A DNA stretch of 36,480 nucleotides from the NCBI GenBank assembly GCA_000437355.1, contig FR899769.1:1381-37860 (forward strand), given 5' to 3'. The notes beneath the pieces were generated by a model. That model ran no database searches. It was not told where the DNA came from and was given only the letters and a program-made list of their open reading frames with translations. Each line of letters starts with the position of its first letter. The first letter of the stretch is position 1. This document shows, piece by piece, positions 7,857-15,372 of the stretch. The stretch is from Firmicutes bacterium CAG:460 (GTDB taxonomy: Bacteria > Bacillota_I > Bacilli_A > RF39 > UBA660). A program made the position numbers and the translations under genes.

Positions 7857-7909
7857 AAGGTTTAAAGTTCAAATTCTACAGCAATATCTTTACCATTTAT
7901 TTCTTTTAA
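7844..7909 (-). pseudogene. Duplicated 3' fragment of the Ig-like gene
   Basis: Reads KEINGKDIAVEFEL, stop, TLKDN, stop. This is the last 22 codons of the gene at 8699-9139 with about four base changes in 80; one creates an in-frame TAA in place of the isoleucine codon ATA. There is no start or upstream part. The match covers about 7829-7909 against 8684-8764, an offset of 855 bp, bracketing the two-gene TA-like cassette. Confidence 0.85.
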
Positions 7910-7933
7910 TATAAAAAAATAAAAAATTGAAAA

Positions 7934-8101
7934 TTATTTTTGTTTTTCTAACGTTTTTGCAGAAACTAAAATAGCTTTTTCTTTTCCTGAAAGTACTTCT
8001 TTTGACCATTTAAATGGAATACTATCTTCTTTTCTTTCTTTTTTGGCATGAGGCCTTGTTTTTGTAAAAAAATCTTTAGGAAACTTAATAATACTTTTCA
8101 T
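7934..8101 (-). CDS. Small basic protein, possible antitoxin partner
   Basis: 55 residues, starting MKSIIKFPKDFFTKTRPHAKK. Very rich in lysine, with no membrane segment. The C-terminal half (FKWSKEVLSGKEKAILVSAK) looks like a short peptide that could dock to a partner. The start at 8101 is set by AAAGGAG; a longer frame reaching 8152 would overlap the upstream gene and lacks a ribosome site. It lies 47 bases after a PemK/MazF-like gene and is probably cotranscribed with it. An antitoxin role is inferred from size, charge and position only; I do not recognise the family with certainty. Confidence 0.6.
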   Translation of the reverse strand: MKSIIKFPKDFFTKTRPHAKKERKEDSIPFKWSKEVLSGKEKAILVSAKTLEKQK

Positions 8102-8148
8102 AAGAATTCTCCTTTTCAAATACATTTTATCACAAAAAACTAAAGAAA

Positions 8149-8577
8149 TCAAACTGTAGTCAATTTCTTTTCAATATTTGTTGTTACTAATTTAATTTTA
8201 CCTTCTTCATTTAAAACCAATATCAATTTTAAAAGTTCATCTAACAAATCTTCATTTAATCGTCCTAAAACATAATAATTTATAGTGTTTTTATCAAAAT
8301 AATATAATTGGTCAGCTTTTATAAATCCACTTTTATTATTTGCTCTCTTACTATTGTCAATTAATTGATTTACTTCTATATTTTCTTTATAACGTAATTT
8401 TTTCTTTTTATGATTATCACCATGGAAACTACATAACATATTACTTACAAAATCATAATTAAAACCCTCAATTGAATTTGGTTCATCATTAATTACTACA
8501 AAAGAATGTTTATTTACTTTTTCCCCTATTTCATTCTTAAACTCATCTACTACTATAATGTCTCCTAATTTACACAT
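8149..8577 (-). CDS. PemK/MazF-like protein, possible ribonuclease toxin
   Basis: 142 residues. The N-terminus (GDIIVVDEFKNEIGEKVNKHSFVVIND) has the layout of PemK/MazF endoribonucleases: a GDI(V/I)-type first strand, a loop, then a second HSFVVI strand. GFIKADQLYYFDK resembles the later conserved strand of MazF (usually DQIRTI). Catalytic residues cannot be assigned by eye. It has its own near-consensus promoter (8605-8633) and a strong AAGGAG site, and is first in a two-gene unit flanked by an 80-bp duplication, as expected for a mobile stress module. Alternative: a PemK-fold protein without toxin activity. Confidence 0.55.
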   Translation of the reverse strand: MCKLGDIIVVDEFKNEIGEKVNKHSFVVINDEPNSIEGFNYDFVSNMLCSFHGDNHKKKKLRYKENIEVNQLIDNSKRANNKSGFIKADQLYYFDKNTINYYVLGRLNEDLLDELLKLILVLNEEGKIKLVTTNIEKKLTTV

Positions 8578-8590
8578 TATTAAATCATCT

Positions 8591-8601
8591 CCTTATAAAG
8601 G
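8591..8601. promoter_or_regulatory. Possible operator of the TA-like pair
   Basis: CCTTATAAAGG, a short palindrome just downstream of the -10 box and before the ribosome site of the toxin-like gene. A position for autoregulation, as common in TA modules; inferred only. Confidence 0.3.
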
Positions 8602-8604
8602 ATT

Positions 8605-8633
8605 ATTCTAATATTTGTTCAGTTGTATGTCAA
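8605..8633 (-). promoter_or_regulatory. Promoter of the TA-like pair
   Basis: Perfect -35 TTGACA (8628-8633), 17 bases, TAGAAT (8605-8610). The strongest promoter match seen in the window. Confidence 0.8.
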
Positions 8634-8683
8634 GTTTTTTGTATAAATTTTTGTATATTTTTAGTGTAAGTCTCTTTATATGA

Positions 8684-8711
8684 AAAAGATAACCATTTTT
8701 AGTTATCTTTT
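8684..8711 (-). terminator. Terminator overlapping the Ig-like gene stop codon
   Basis: Arms AAAAGATAAC/GTTATCTTTT with an 8-base loop; on the minus strand a T-rich tail follows. The stop codon TAA (8699-8701) is inside the loop, so the stem encodes the last residues KDN. Confidence 0.75.
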
Positions 8712-9139
8712 AAGGTTATAAGGTCAAATTCTACAGCAATATCTTTATCATTTATTTCTTTTACTATTCGGTAATGTCCATCTTCAATTATTCCATAATA
8801 TGCTTCAAAATTAAGTTCTATTTCTACTTTATTGTTTTCATCTTTCCCCGTAGCCCCTGGAGTAACAATAACTGGGTCTTCTTTAACCATCTTATGCCAT
8901 CTGCCATTCTTTTTTCTATCTAGCCTAAACTCATTATTGTATGTGTTTTCATTACCACTTAAATCTGTGATAATTACTGTTGCACCCTTGTTTGTCAGAG
9001 TTCCTTCCTTGATTTCCATTGTGATATTTTCAGCTAAATCTAAGGGTTCAGCTTCTCCATAACTAAAAATAACTGAGTAGATAATTAAACCTACGAATAA
9101 TAGTAAAAATACTATAGATAAAATAATTCTTTTTTTCAT
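8699..9139 (-). CDS. Membrane-anchored bacterial Ig-like domain protein
   Basis: 146 residues. One N-terminal hydrophobic helix (about 5-27, IILSIVFLLLFVGLIIYSVI) is preceded by MKKR, so it is a signal anchor with the rest outside. The exported part (about 35-145) carries the pattern of a small bacterial Ig-like domain: ITMEIKEGTLTNKGATVIITD, then YNNEFRLDRKKNGRW, then YYGIIEDGHYRIVKEI. Such domains occur in surface lipoproteins of gut Firmicutes; ligand unknown. No lipobox cysteine is seen. Its 3' end was copied to 7829-7909. Confidence 0.7.
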   Translation of the reverse strand: MKKRIILSIVFLLLFVGLIIYSVIFSYGEAEPLDLAENITMEIKEGTLTNKGATVIITDLSGNENTYNNEFRLDRKKNGRWHKMVKEDPVIVTPGATGKDENNKVEIELNFEAYYGIIEDGHYRIVKEINDKDIAVEFDLITLKDN

Positions 9140-9162
9140 ATATTCTCCTTACCATAAGGATA

Positions 9163-9975
9163 CTATATATTTAATCTTTTTGCAAGTAATTTTGTATAAA
9201 TTATATTTATAATTGTAATTGCTAAAACCATACCATAATATTGGTTTATAAAATGCATGAATATAAATCCTAGAACACCAATTGAGGCTCCATAAATAAG
9301 CATATATTTCTTTAAGTATGGGCTCTTATTACTCCATGGCGCTAAAAATATTAAAGATAAATAAGCATTACCACTAGTAAGAAATGAATAATCTTTAAAT
9401 AATATTGATAATATTATAAAAATTATTACTCCAGATAAAGTAATTAAATATTTATAGTTATTAGTTAAACTTAAGTAAATAGCAATAAGAATACCAATAA
9501 CAATTGATGTTGATGCAAGTCCTCCGATATTTCTACCAAATAATAAGTCCCAAGTATTAAAAGCATAAATATTATCTGCTTCAGCAGGATTTAAAAAGCT
9601 AAAAAATATTGATAATATTAAAATAACTAATGATATATTATAATACTTTCTAAATAATAATCCTAGAAACATAACTAGAATATAAACTAATAAGTTAATA
9701 TTAAATGGCATAAATAAAGGTATTATAAATAAGCTTAAGAATATTAAATCAAAAGAAATATTCTTTTTTAATATTTTATTTGTTATAAAATATAATAAAA
9801 TATTAATAATTAATAAATAAAATATTTTAAACATTCCAAATAATGAAATATAATCTTTATTATATAAAATAATACCATTTTTATAAAAGCCATATAAATA
9901 TAATGGAATTAAAGCTAATATATAACTTATTATATTTTTCTTTAAATTATTTTTATTATGTAAAAATACATTCAT
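9163..9975 (-). CDS. RnfD/NqrB-like integral membrane protein, degenerate
   Basis: 270 residues, about nine to ten membrane helices. Landmarks of RnfD are recognisable: GRNIGGLASTSIVIGILIAI corresponds to the family GxxPGSxGETSxLA helix, TSGNAYLSLIFLAPWSNKSP to the SGGxxxxAFFMATDPxTSP stretch, and the end YYGMVLAITIINII to the C-terminal helix. The SGAT site at which FMN is attached to threonine in RnfD is not found, and the protein is shorter than usual (300-350). It begins one base after the stop of the RnfC-like gene. The partner subunits A, B, E and G are not in the window. Probably a reduced redox or transport component; function uncertain. Confidence 0.65.
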   Translation of the reverse strand: MNVFLHNKNNLKKNIISYILALIPLYLYGFYKNGIILYNKDYISLFGMFKIFYLLIINILLYFITNKILKKNISFDLIFLSLFIIPLFMPFNINLLVYILVMFLGLLFRKYYNISLVILILSIFFSFLNPAEADNIYAFNTWDLLFGRNIGGLASTSIVIGILIAIYLSLTNNYKYLITLSGVIIFIILSILFKDYSFLTSGNAYLSLIFLAPWSNKSPYLKKYMLIYGASIGVLGFIFMHFINQYYGMVLAITIINIIYTKLLAKRLNI

Positions 9976-9976
9976 A

Positions 9977-11065
9977 CTACTTTAACCTTTCTCTTAAATT
10001 AATGTTACATGGACATACATAACTACATAATCCACAATCTATACATTTATCTTTATTACTTAAATTAATTGGATTAACACATCTTGGACATACATTAATA
10101 CATTTTCCGCATTTAATACAATTATTTACTATTATATCTTTTTTCTTCATAATATTAATACTTTCTACTTCTTTAGTTATAACAAAATTATCTATATTAT
10201 TTATTTTAAAACCAGTCATTAAACCATTTATAATACACTCATAATTATCATCTAAAATATCTATATATTTATCTATTACATCTTTTAAAATAGTATTAAT
10301 TTTTACTCTAATTACTTTATTTTCTTTTACATTATCTCCGGAGATTGTAATTAATTTAGTAGTTTTAACATCTCCTTTAAATAGATTGTATATTTTAACT
10401 AGTTCACTAATACTTAATACTAAAGTATTTCCTTTTAGTCTTAAATACTTACATAAATATTCACTATTTTCTAATAAATATTCATCTTTAACTAAGCTTA
10501 AATGTATTTCAGGAGAACTACCAATTGTATTTAGGCATTCATCTATTATAAAAGCATCTCTAGCATTAACCACTAACATATTGTTATTTGAGTTATAAAT
10601 AGTAAGTAATTTATTATAAAAGTCTAGGATATCATTAATGTTTTCCTTAAGTAAAAATACTTCATTATAAACATAAGGATTATCATTTATAGCACTAACT
10701 ACAATGTTATCAAATGTTTTACTACTTTTAAATTTATTAAATAATACCTTATCTTTTTCTAATAACTTAAGCATGTTTAAAATAGTTATTCTACTTTTAA
10801 CTTTTTTATCTTTAAAATATTCTCGATAATCATTTTGAATTACTACTGTATTTTTAGTTTTTCCAAGGACATTACATTTCTTAATTCCTAGAACATAACC
10901 AGATACTGAAGATATAGTTGTATCTGCAACTACTTGATTTTTATAAACATAATCATTATTTTTAACATATATCTTACTAGCTGGAACATATATATAATCC
11001 GGTGCTAAAAAGTATGTTATATCTTTATTTGGAACAATTAATTTATTCTTTTCTAGTATCATCAC
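9977..11065 (-). CDS. RnfC-like iron-sulfur protein, degenerate
   Basis: 362 residues. The N-terminal barrel-sandwich part (KIYVKNNDYVYKNQ and SSVSGYVLGI) and the domain with NIVVSAINDNPYVYNEV and LITISGDNVKENKVIRV follow RnfC order. The GGAGFPT-type glycine loop that binds NADH/FMN and the NGAECEP motif are lost. Two complete 4Fe-4S motifs remain at the C-terminus: C316xxC319xxC322xxxC326 and C341xxC344xxC347xxxC351. The start overlaps uvrC by 23 bases; MM gives two possible starts (11065 or 11062). Normal RnfC is about 430-450 residues. It would sit at the inner face of the membrane with the RnfD-like partner. Confidence 0.7.
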   Translation of the reverse strand: MMILEKNKLIVPNKDITYFLAPDYIYVPASKIYVKNNDYVYKNQVVADTTISSVSGYVLGIKKCNVLGKTKNTVVIQNDYREYFKDKKVKSRITILNMLKLLEKDKVLFNKFKSSKTFDNIVVSAINDNPYVYNEVFLLKENINDILDFYNKLLTIYNSNNNMLVVNARDAFIIDECLNTIGSSPEIHLSLVKDEYLLENSEYLCKYLRLKGNTLVLSISELVKIYNLFKGDVKTTKLITISGDNVKENKVIRVKINTILKDVIDKYIDILDDNYECIINGLMTGFKINNIDNFVITKEVESINIMKKKDIIVNNCIKCGKCINVCPRCVNPINLSNKDKCIDCGLCSYVCPCNINLRERLK

Positions 11066-12827
11066 TATCTCTACTTTCTAAATATTTTTTTAAATTCTTA
11101 GCAACATTTTCTGGTATTATCTCACTTAGTTCTTCAATACTTGCTTCTTTCATTTTTTTAATACCACCATATTTTTTAATTAGTTCTTTTTTTCTTACTT
11201 TACCTATTCCTTCAATATTATCAAGAACACTTGCAATACTTCCTTTACTTCTTATTTGTTTATGATAATTAATTGTGTATCTATGTACTTCATCTTGAAT
11301 TCTTGTTAAATAATGAAATACATCACTCATTCTAGGTATTTTTATAACTTCTAGGGTATCTCCATCGATAAGTTCATTAGTTCTATGATGGTCATCTTTT
11401 CTAAGACCACAGACTTTTATTGGTAAGTGAAGTTCATCTAAAATACTTTTACAAGCATTAATTTGGTTAATACCACCATCTACTAAAATTAAATCTGGCA
11501 TTTCTAATTTTTCAACCATGCATCTATAATACCTACGATATATTACTTCTCGCATTGTATTATAATCATCATTTTTATCTACACTTACTTTATATTTACG
11601 ATATTCATTTTTAGCAGGTTTACCATTTTTAAATACAACCATTCCTGATACTGCAAAAGTACCAAAAAGATTGGAGTTATCAAATGAATCTATTCTATCT
11701 AAAACATCTAAATTAAGTAATTTTCTTAATTCTTCATTAGCAAGTATACTTCTTTTTTCATCATTTTTAATAATAGTCATTTCTTGTTCTAATGATATTT
11801 TAGCATTAACATGAGCCATTTCTACTAAATTTTTCTTCTTGCCTTTTATTGGAACATATACTTTTGTATTTAAAATATTACTAATTATCTCGGAATTTAA
11901 ATTATCTTCTACTAATATTTCTTTTGGTATTTCATGTCTTTCATAATATTTTAAAATATATGAATTTACTTCATCTTCTAAATCACTCATTAAATAGAAT
12001 TTATCGTTATTACCTCCGATAATTTTACCATTTCTAATAAATAATATTTGTACTGAAACTATACCATCTAAGGCATCAAAACCAATTACATCACGATTTA
12101 TATAATCATGTAGTTCAACTTTTTGTTTATCAAGAACTACTTTTATATAATCTAATTCTTTTTTTAACTCTAAGGCTGTTTCAAAATTTAAATTATTACT
12201 AAACATTTCTATCTTCTTAATTATTTTATCTATTAATATCTTATCATTGCCCCTTAGAAATTCTAATATTTCTTTTTCCATATTTTCTAGAGCCTTTTGA
12301 TTAACATTTTTTTCACAATAACCTAAACATTCACCAATATGAAAATATAAACACACATTTTTAGGCATTCCTTCACATTTTTTTAAAGGATATAATCTAT
12401 TTATTAAATTAACTATTTTTCTAGCTGCATAAGCATTCGGATAAGGACCAAATAACAGCTTCTTATCTTTTTTCTTAACGCTTAAATATCTAGAAACTTT
12501 AAGTTTAGGATATGGTTTACTAATATATTCAATATATGGATAAGACTTATCATCTTTTAATAATATATTATATTTCGGGTCATATTCTTTAATTAAGTTA
12601 AGTTCAAGGATGAAAGCTTCTTGTTCTGTAGAAGTTGTTATATAAGTAAAATCAACTACTTCACTAACCATCTTTGCAGTCTTACCAGTAACATTTCCTT
12701 TAAAATAACTATTTACTCTTTTATATAAATCTTTAGCTTTACCAACATATATAACAGTATTATTTATATTACGCATTTGATATGAACCTGGTAAATGTGG
12801 TATAGTTTTTAATTTTTCTTTTAGCAT
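11043..12827 (-). CDS. uvrC: Excinuclease ABC subunit C
   Basis: 594 residues, normal length. Makes the two incisions of nucleotide excision repair with UvrA and UvrB. The GIY-YIG nuclease (about 13-95) shows LPGSYQM and VIYVGKAKDLYKRV. It is followed by a cysteine cluster (C158-type GECLGYC), the UVR UvrB-binding helix pair (NNLNFETALELKKELDYI), the RNase H-like second nuclease (FDNSNLFGTFAVSGMV and DLILVDGG), and C-terminal helix-hairpin-helix repeats (NIEGIGKVRKKELIKKYGG). Start has AAAGGAGG. In Bacillus uvrC neighbours trxA, as it nearly does here. Confidence 0.97.
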   Translation of the reverse strand: MLKEKLKTIPHLPGSYQMRNINNTVIYVGKAKDLYKRVNSYFKGNVTGKTAKMVSEVVDFTYITTSTEQEAFILELNLIKEYDPKYNILLKDDKSYPYIEYISKPYPKLKVSRYLSVKKKDKKLLFGPYPNAYAARKIVNLINRLYPLKKCEGMPKNVCLYFHIGECLGYCEKNVNQKALENMEKEILEFLRGNDKILIDKIIKKIEMFSNNLNFETALELKKELDYIKVVLDKQKVELHDYINRDVIGFDALDGIVSVQILFIRNGKIIGGNNDKFYLMSDLEDEVNSYILKYYERHEIPKEILVEDNLNSEIISNILNTKVYVPIKGKKKNLVEMAHVNAKISLEQEMTIIKNDEKRSILANEELRKLLNLDVLDRIDSFDNSNLFGTFAVSGMVVFKNGKPAKNEYRKYKVSVDKNDDYNTMREVIYRRYYRCMVEKLEMPDLILVDGGINQINACKSILDELHLPIKVCGLRKDDHHRTNELIDGDTLEVIKIPRMSDVFHYLTRIQDEVHRYTINYHKQIRSKGSIASVLDNIEGIGKVRKKELIKKYGGIKKMKEASIEELSEIIPENVAKNLKKYLESRDSDDTRKE

Positions 12828-12904
12828 AACTTTCCTCCTTTTTACAATATTATACTACAAATTTCATGATTTTTACGATATAATTATAAAGAAAGGACAA
12901 TTTT

Positions 12905-13252
12905 ATGAAAATTTTAAAAACAAATACGATAGAAATTAAGAAATCAAAGTTTATTGCATACCTTTATGATATTGAAGATATTAAAGAAATAAAAATTATT
13001 TTAGAAAATTTAAAAAGTGAACATAAGAAAGCAAGACATATTGTTTATGCTTATAGATTTTTATCAACTGCAGGTAAAAGAGATGATAAAGAACCAAGTG
13101 GAACAGCAGGAACTCCCCTTTATAATTTACTTGAAATGAATAATTTAAATAATAAATTATTAGTTGTAGTAAGATATTTTGGAGGAGTTAAACTTGGAGC
13201 TGGTCCATTAATGAGAGCATATAAAAATGCTGGTGTTAGTGTTATAAACTAA
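12905..13252 (+). CDS. YigZ/IMPACT family protein, N-terminal domain only
   Basis: 115 residues, about half the usual 200-210. It contains the UPF0029/IMPACT domain: KSKFIAYLYDIED, HKKARHIVYAYR, DDKEPSGTAGTP and VVVRYFGGVKLGAGPL, all at normal spacing. The C-terminal DUF1949 ferredoxin-like domain is missing. The stop is followed at once by a hairpin whose stem overlaps the last codons, and no remnant of the second domain is seen downstream, so this looks like a settled short form. Related proteins are linked to translation regulation, but the bacterial role is unclear. GAAAGGAC precedes the ATG; TATAAT lies at 12879-12884. Confidence 0.85.
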   Translation: MKILKTNTIEIKKSKFIAYLYDIEDIKEIKIILENLKSEHKKARHIVYAYRFLSTAGKRDDKEPSGTAGTPLYNLLEMNNLNNKLLVVVRYFGGVKLGAGPLMRAYKNAGVSVIN

Positions 13253-13262
13253 ACCAGCATTT
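13225..13262. terminator. Shared terminator of yigZ-like gene and trxA
   Basis: Arms AAATGCTGGT and ACCAGCATTT with an 18-base loop containing the yigZ-like stop. On the minus strand a T-run follows, which would terminate trxA; on the plus strand TTATTATTTT follows. Confidence 0.6.
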
Positions 13263-13263
13263 A

Positions 13264-13551
13264 TTATTTTATAAATTCTAAAAGTTCTTCTTTAGTTTTA
13301 AAACCAATTGTTTTTTTAACTTCACTGCCATTATCAAAAAGAATTAATGTTGGAATACTCATTATTCCATAACTTCTAGATAAATTATCAAACATATCAA
13401 CATTTACTTTTATTATATCAATGTCTTCTAATTCTTCAAGTAATGGTGCAAGTCTTTTACATGGACCACACCAATCAGCATAAAAGTCCACAAGTACTCT
13501 ACCCTTTATAAGTTCATTAAACTCATTTTCACTCTCTAAATGTTTAACCAT
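13264..13551 (-). CDS. trxA: Thioredoxin
   Basis: 95 residues, slightly short for thioredoxin. VDFYADWCGPCKRLAPLL holds the redox-active pair C28 and C31 in WCGPC. The cis-proline region is seen as SIPTLILF. Cytoplasmic disulfide reductase. It begins three bases after cvpA with GGGGGA as ribosome site, so it is cotranscribed with it. Confidence 0.95.
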   Translation of the reverse strand: MVKHLESENEFNELIKGRVLVDFYADWCGPCKRLAPLLEELEDIDIIKVNVDMFDNLSRSYGIMSIPTLILFDNGSEVKKTIGFKTKEELLEFIK

Positions 13552-13554
13552 AAG

Positions 13555-14256
13555 CTATTCCCCCAATTGAATTTCATTATCAAATACTATCTTTTTATTA
13601 TCAATTAATGCTTGTGCTTCATCAACAGTTATTACTTTCCAATAAATTAATTGATGTAATACTTTGAAGTTAGCATCACTTCTATTGTCATCTTCTTTTA
13701 AATCATTAACAATATTATTTATATCTTCTAATGCAAGTGTTGTACTAGTAGTCATTCTACCTATAAATGGACATCTTTCAAGTAACACAATTGCAAGTTT
13801 ACTATCCATAACATATTTTTCTGTTGGAGCTAAATGTAAGAATACAAAGCATAATAAGAATGATACTAATATTCCTTCAATTAATCCAAGCAATGCTCCA
13901 AGTATTTTAGATGGTATTGCTAAAATAACAGTTAATTTTAATAACTTTTCAATTAATCCTGATAATGTAAGTAAAATATTTAATAAACAATAAAGAATAA
14001 TAAATACTACTATAAATGATATCATATCATACATTAAAATATTAATTGATGTTATACCTTCAAAAACACCACCAAAGTTAAAGAATGGTAAATATTTCAT
14101 TAAAAAGCTTGCAACTATATCTTTTAAAACATAAGATACTACTAATATTGCAATAGTTCCAACTAATGAAACGCCAGTTTTAATAACCCCTCTCTTGAAA
14201 CCCAAAACCACGTACAATAATACAATAAGTATTATAGCTACACTAATTATATTCAT
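13555..14256 (-). CDS. CvpA family membrane protein
   Basis: 233 residues. Starts with the CvpA signature VVLGFKRGVIKTGVSLVGTI (about 17-36), with four hydrophobic segments in the first 150 residues and a soluble, acidic C-terminal tail. CvpA homologues are inner-membrane proteins of unclear biochemical role, linked to colicin V export in Escherichia coli and to envelope stress. In Bacillus the homologue lies next to rnhC and zapA, and rnhC is divergent here. A GAGGAGAG ribosome site supports the start. zapA, polX and mutS2, usual neighbours, are not present. Confidence 0.88.
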   Translation of the reverse strand: MNIISVAIILIVLLYVVLGFKRGVIKTGVSLVGTIAILVVSYVLKDIVASFLMKYLPFFNFGGVFEGITSINILMYDMISFIVVFIILYCLLNILLTLSGLIEKLLKLTVILAIPSKILGALLGLIEGILVSFLLCFVFLHLAPTEKYVMDSKLAIVLLERCPFIGRMTTSTTLALEDINNIVNDLKEDDNRSDANFKVLHQLIYWKVITVDEAQALIDNKKIVFDNEIQLGE

Positions 14257-14333
14257 TTTTATTCTCTCCTCATAATAATTATATTATAAATATTCCCAAA
14301 AATAAAGATAAATATAATCAATTTATAAATTAT

Positions 14334-14362
14334 TTTACAAGAATTGTTATATATGATAAAAT
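14334..14362 (+). promoter_or_regulatory. Promoter of rnhC
   Basis: TTTACA (14334-14339), 17 bases, TAAAAT (14357-14362), 24 bases before the start codon. Confidence 0.65.
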
Positions 14363-14385
14363 ATATTATGAAATGAGGAAGAAAA

Positions 14386-15312
14386 ATGACAATAGTTTTT
14401 AAAATAAGTGATAATATAAAACCAAAGATGATTAAGTATTATGAAGATTTAAAAAGAGATAAAACCCCTCCTTATGCAATTTTTCAAGCTGAAGAAGGTG
14501 GTACTATTATTACTCTTTATGAATCTGGTAAAGTAATGTTTCAAGGTATTTCTGCAGATATTGATGCTAATATATGGATTGATATGGAAAAGAAATTTAA
14601 TGGAAGAATTATAGATATTAAAACTGGTAAAGATAAAACAACTACTACAAAAGAAGTAAAAACATTTAATTATGATATTTATTCTACAATTGGTTCTGAT
14701 GAAGTTGGAACAGGAGATTATTTTGGACCAATTGTGGTGGTAGCTACCTTTGTTTCAAAAGAAAATGTTAGTTTCTTACATGATTTAAAGGCAACTGATT
14801 CAAAAAAAATAACTGATGAATATATTAAAAAAATAGCACCAACTATAATAGAAAAAATACCTTATTCAGCATTTATATTAACAAATACTGAATATAACAA
14901 ACTAGAACATGATAAAGTAAATATGAATAAAATAAAAGCAATACTTCATAATAAAGTATTACTTAACTTAGTAGAAAAAAACTTACCATACGATAAAATT
15001 GTTGTGGATCAATTTACTCCACCGAAGAATTATTATGGTTATTTATCAGATATTCCTAAAAAAGTAACAAATATTACATTTACACCAAAAGCTGAAGAAC
15101 AATGTTTAAGTGTTGCTTGTGCATCAATTATAAGTAGATATATTTTCTTAAGAGAAATGTATAAAATGAGTGAAGAATTAGGAAAAGATATTCCAAAAGG
15201 AGCCGGAATAAATGTTGATGAATTTGTTCAAGAACTTGTAAATGAAAAAGGCAAAGACATCTTAACAAACTATGTAAAACTAAACTTTAAAAACACTCAA
15301 AAGATAAAATAA
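14386..15312 (+). CDS. rnhC: Ribonuclease HIII
   Basis: 308 residues. Cleaves RNA in RNA-DNA hybrids. The N-terminal TBP-like substrate-binding domain (about 1-90, with EGGTIITLYESGKVMFQG) sets HIII apart from HII. The catalytic domain shows IGSDEVGTGDYFGP with D105 and E106, then KATDSKKI near 136-143, and VVDQF with D208. AEEQCLSVACASIISR follows, as in the family. ATG at 14386 follows GAGGAAG. It is divergent from cvpA with a 129-bp intergenic space that holds its promoter. Confidence 0.96.
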   Translation: MTIVFKISDNIKPKMIKYYEDLKRDKTPPYAIFQAEEGGTIITLYESGKVMFQGISADIDANIWIDMEKKFNGRIIDIKTGKDKTTTTKEVKTFNYDIYSTIGSDEVGTGDYFGPIVVVATFVSKENVSFLHDLKATDSKKITDEYIKKIAPTIIEKIPYSAFILTNTEYNKLEHDKVNMNKIKAILHNKVLLNLVEKNLPYDKIVVDQFTPPKNYYGYLSDIPKKVTNITFTPKAEEQCLSVACASIISRYIFLREMYKMSEELGKDIPKGAGINVDEFVQELVNEKGKDILTNYVKLNFKNTQKIK

Positions 15313-15314
15313 AT

Positions 15315-15361
15315 AAAAAAAGCATCACATTTGTGCATTTGCACAATTTGACGCTTTTTCT
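15315..15361. terminator. Bidirectional terminator after rnhC
   Basis: Imperfect stem: AGCATCACATTTGTGC against GCACAATTTGACGCT, bounded by an A-run on the left and TTTTTCTTTT on the right, serving rnhC and the convergent gene at 15373. Confidence 0.7.
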
Positions 15362-15372
15362 TTTAAATTTTT

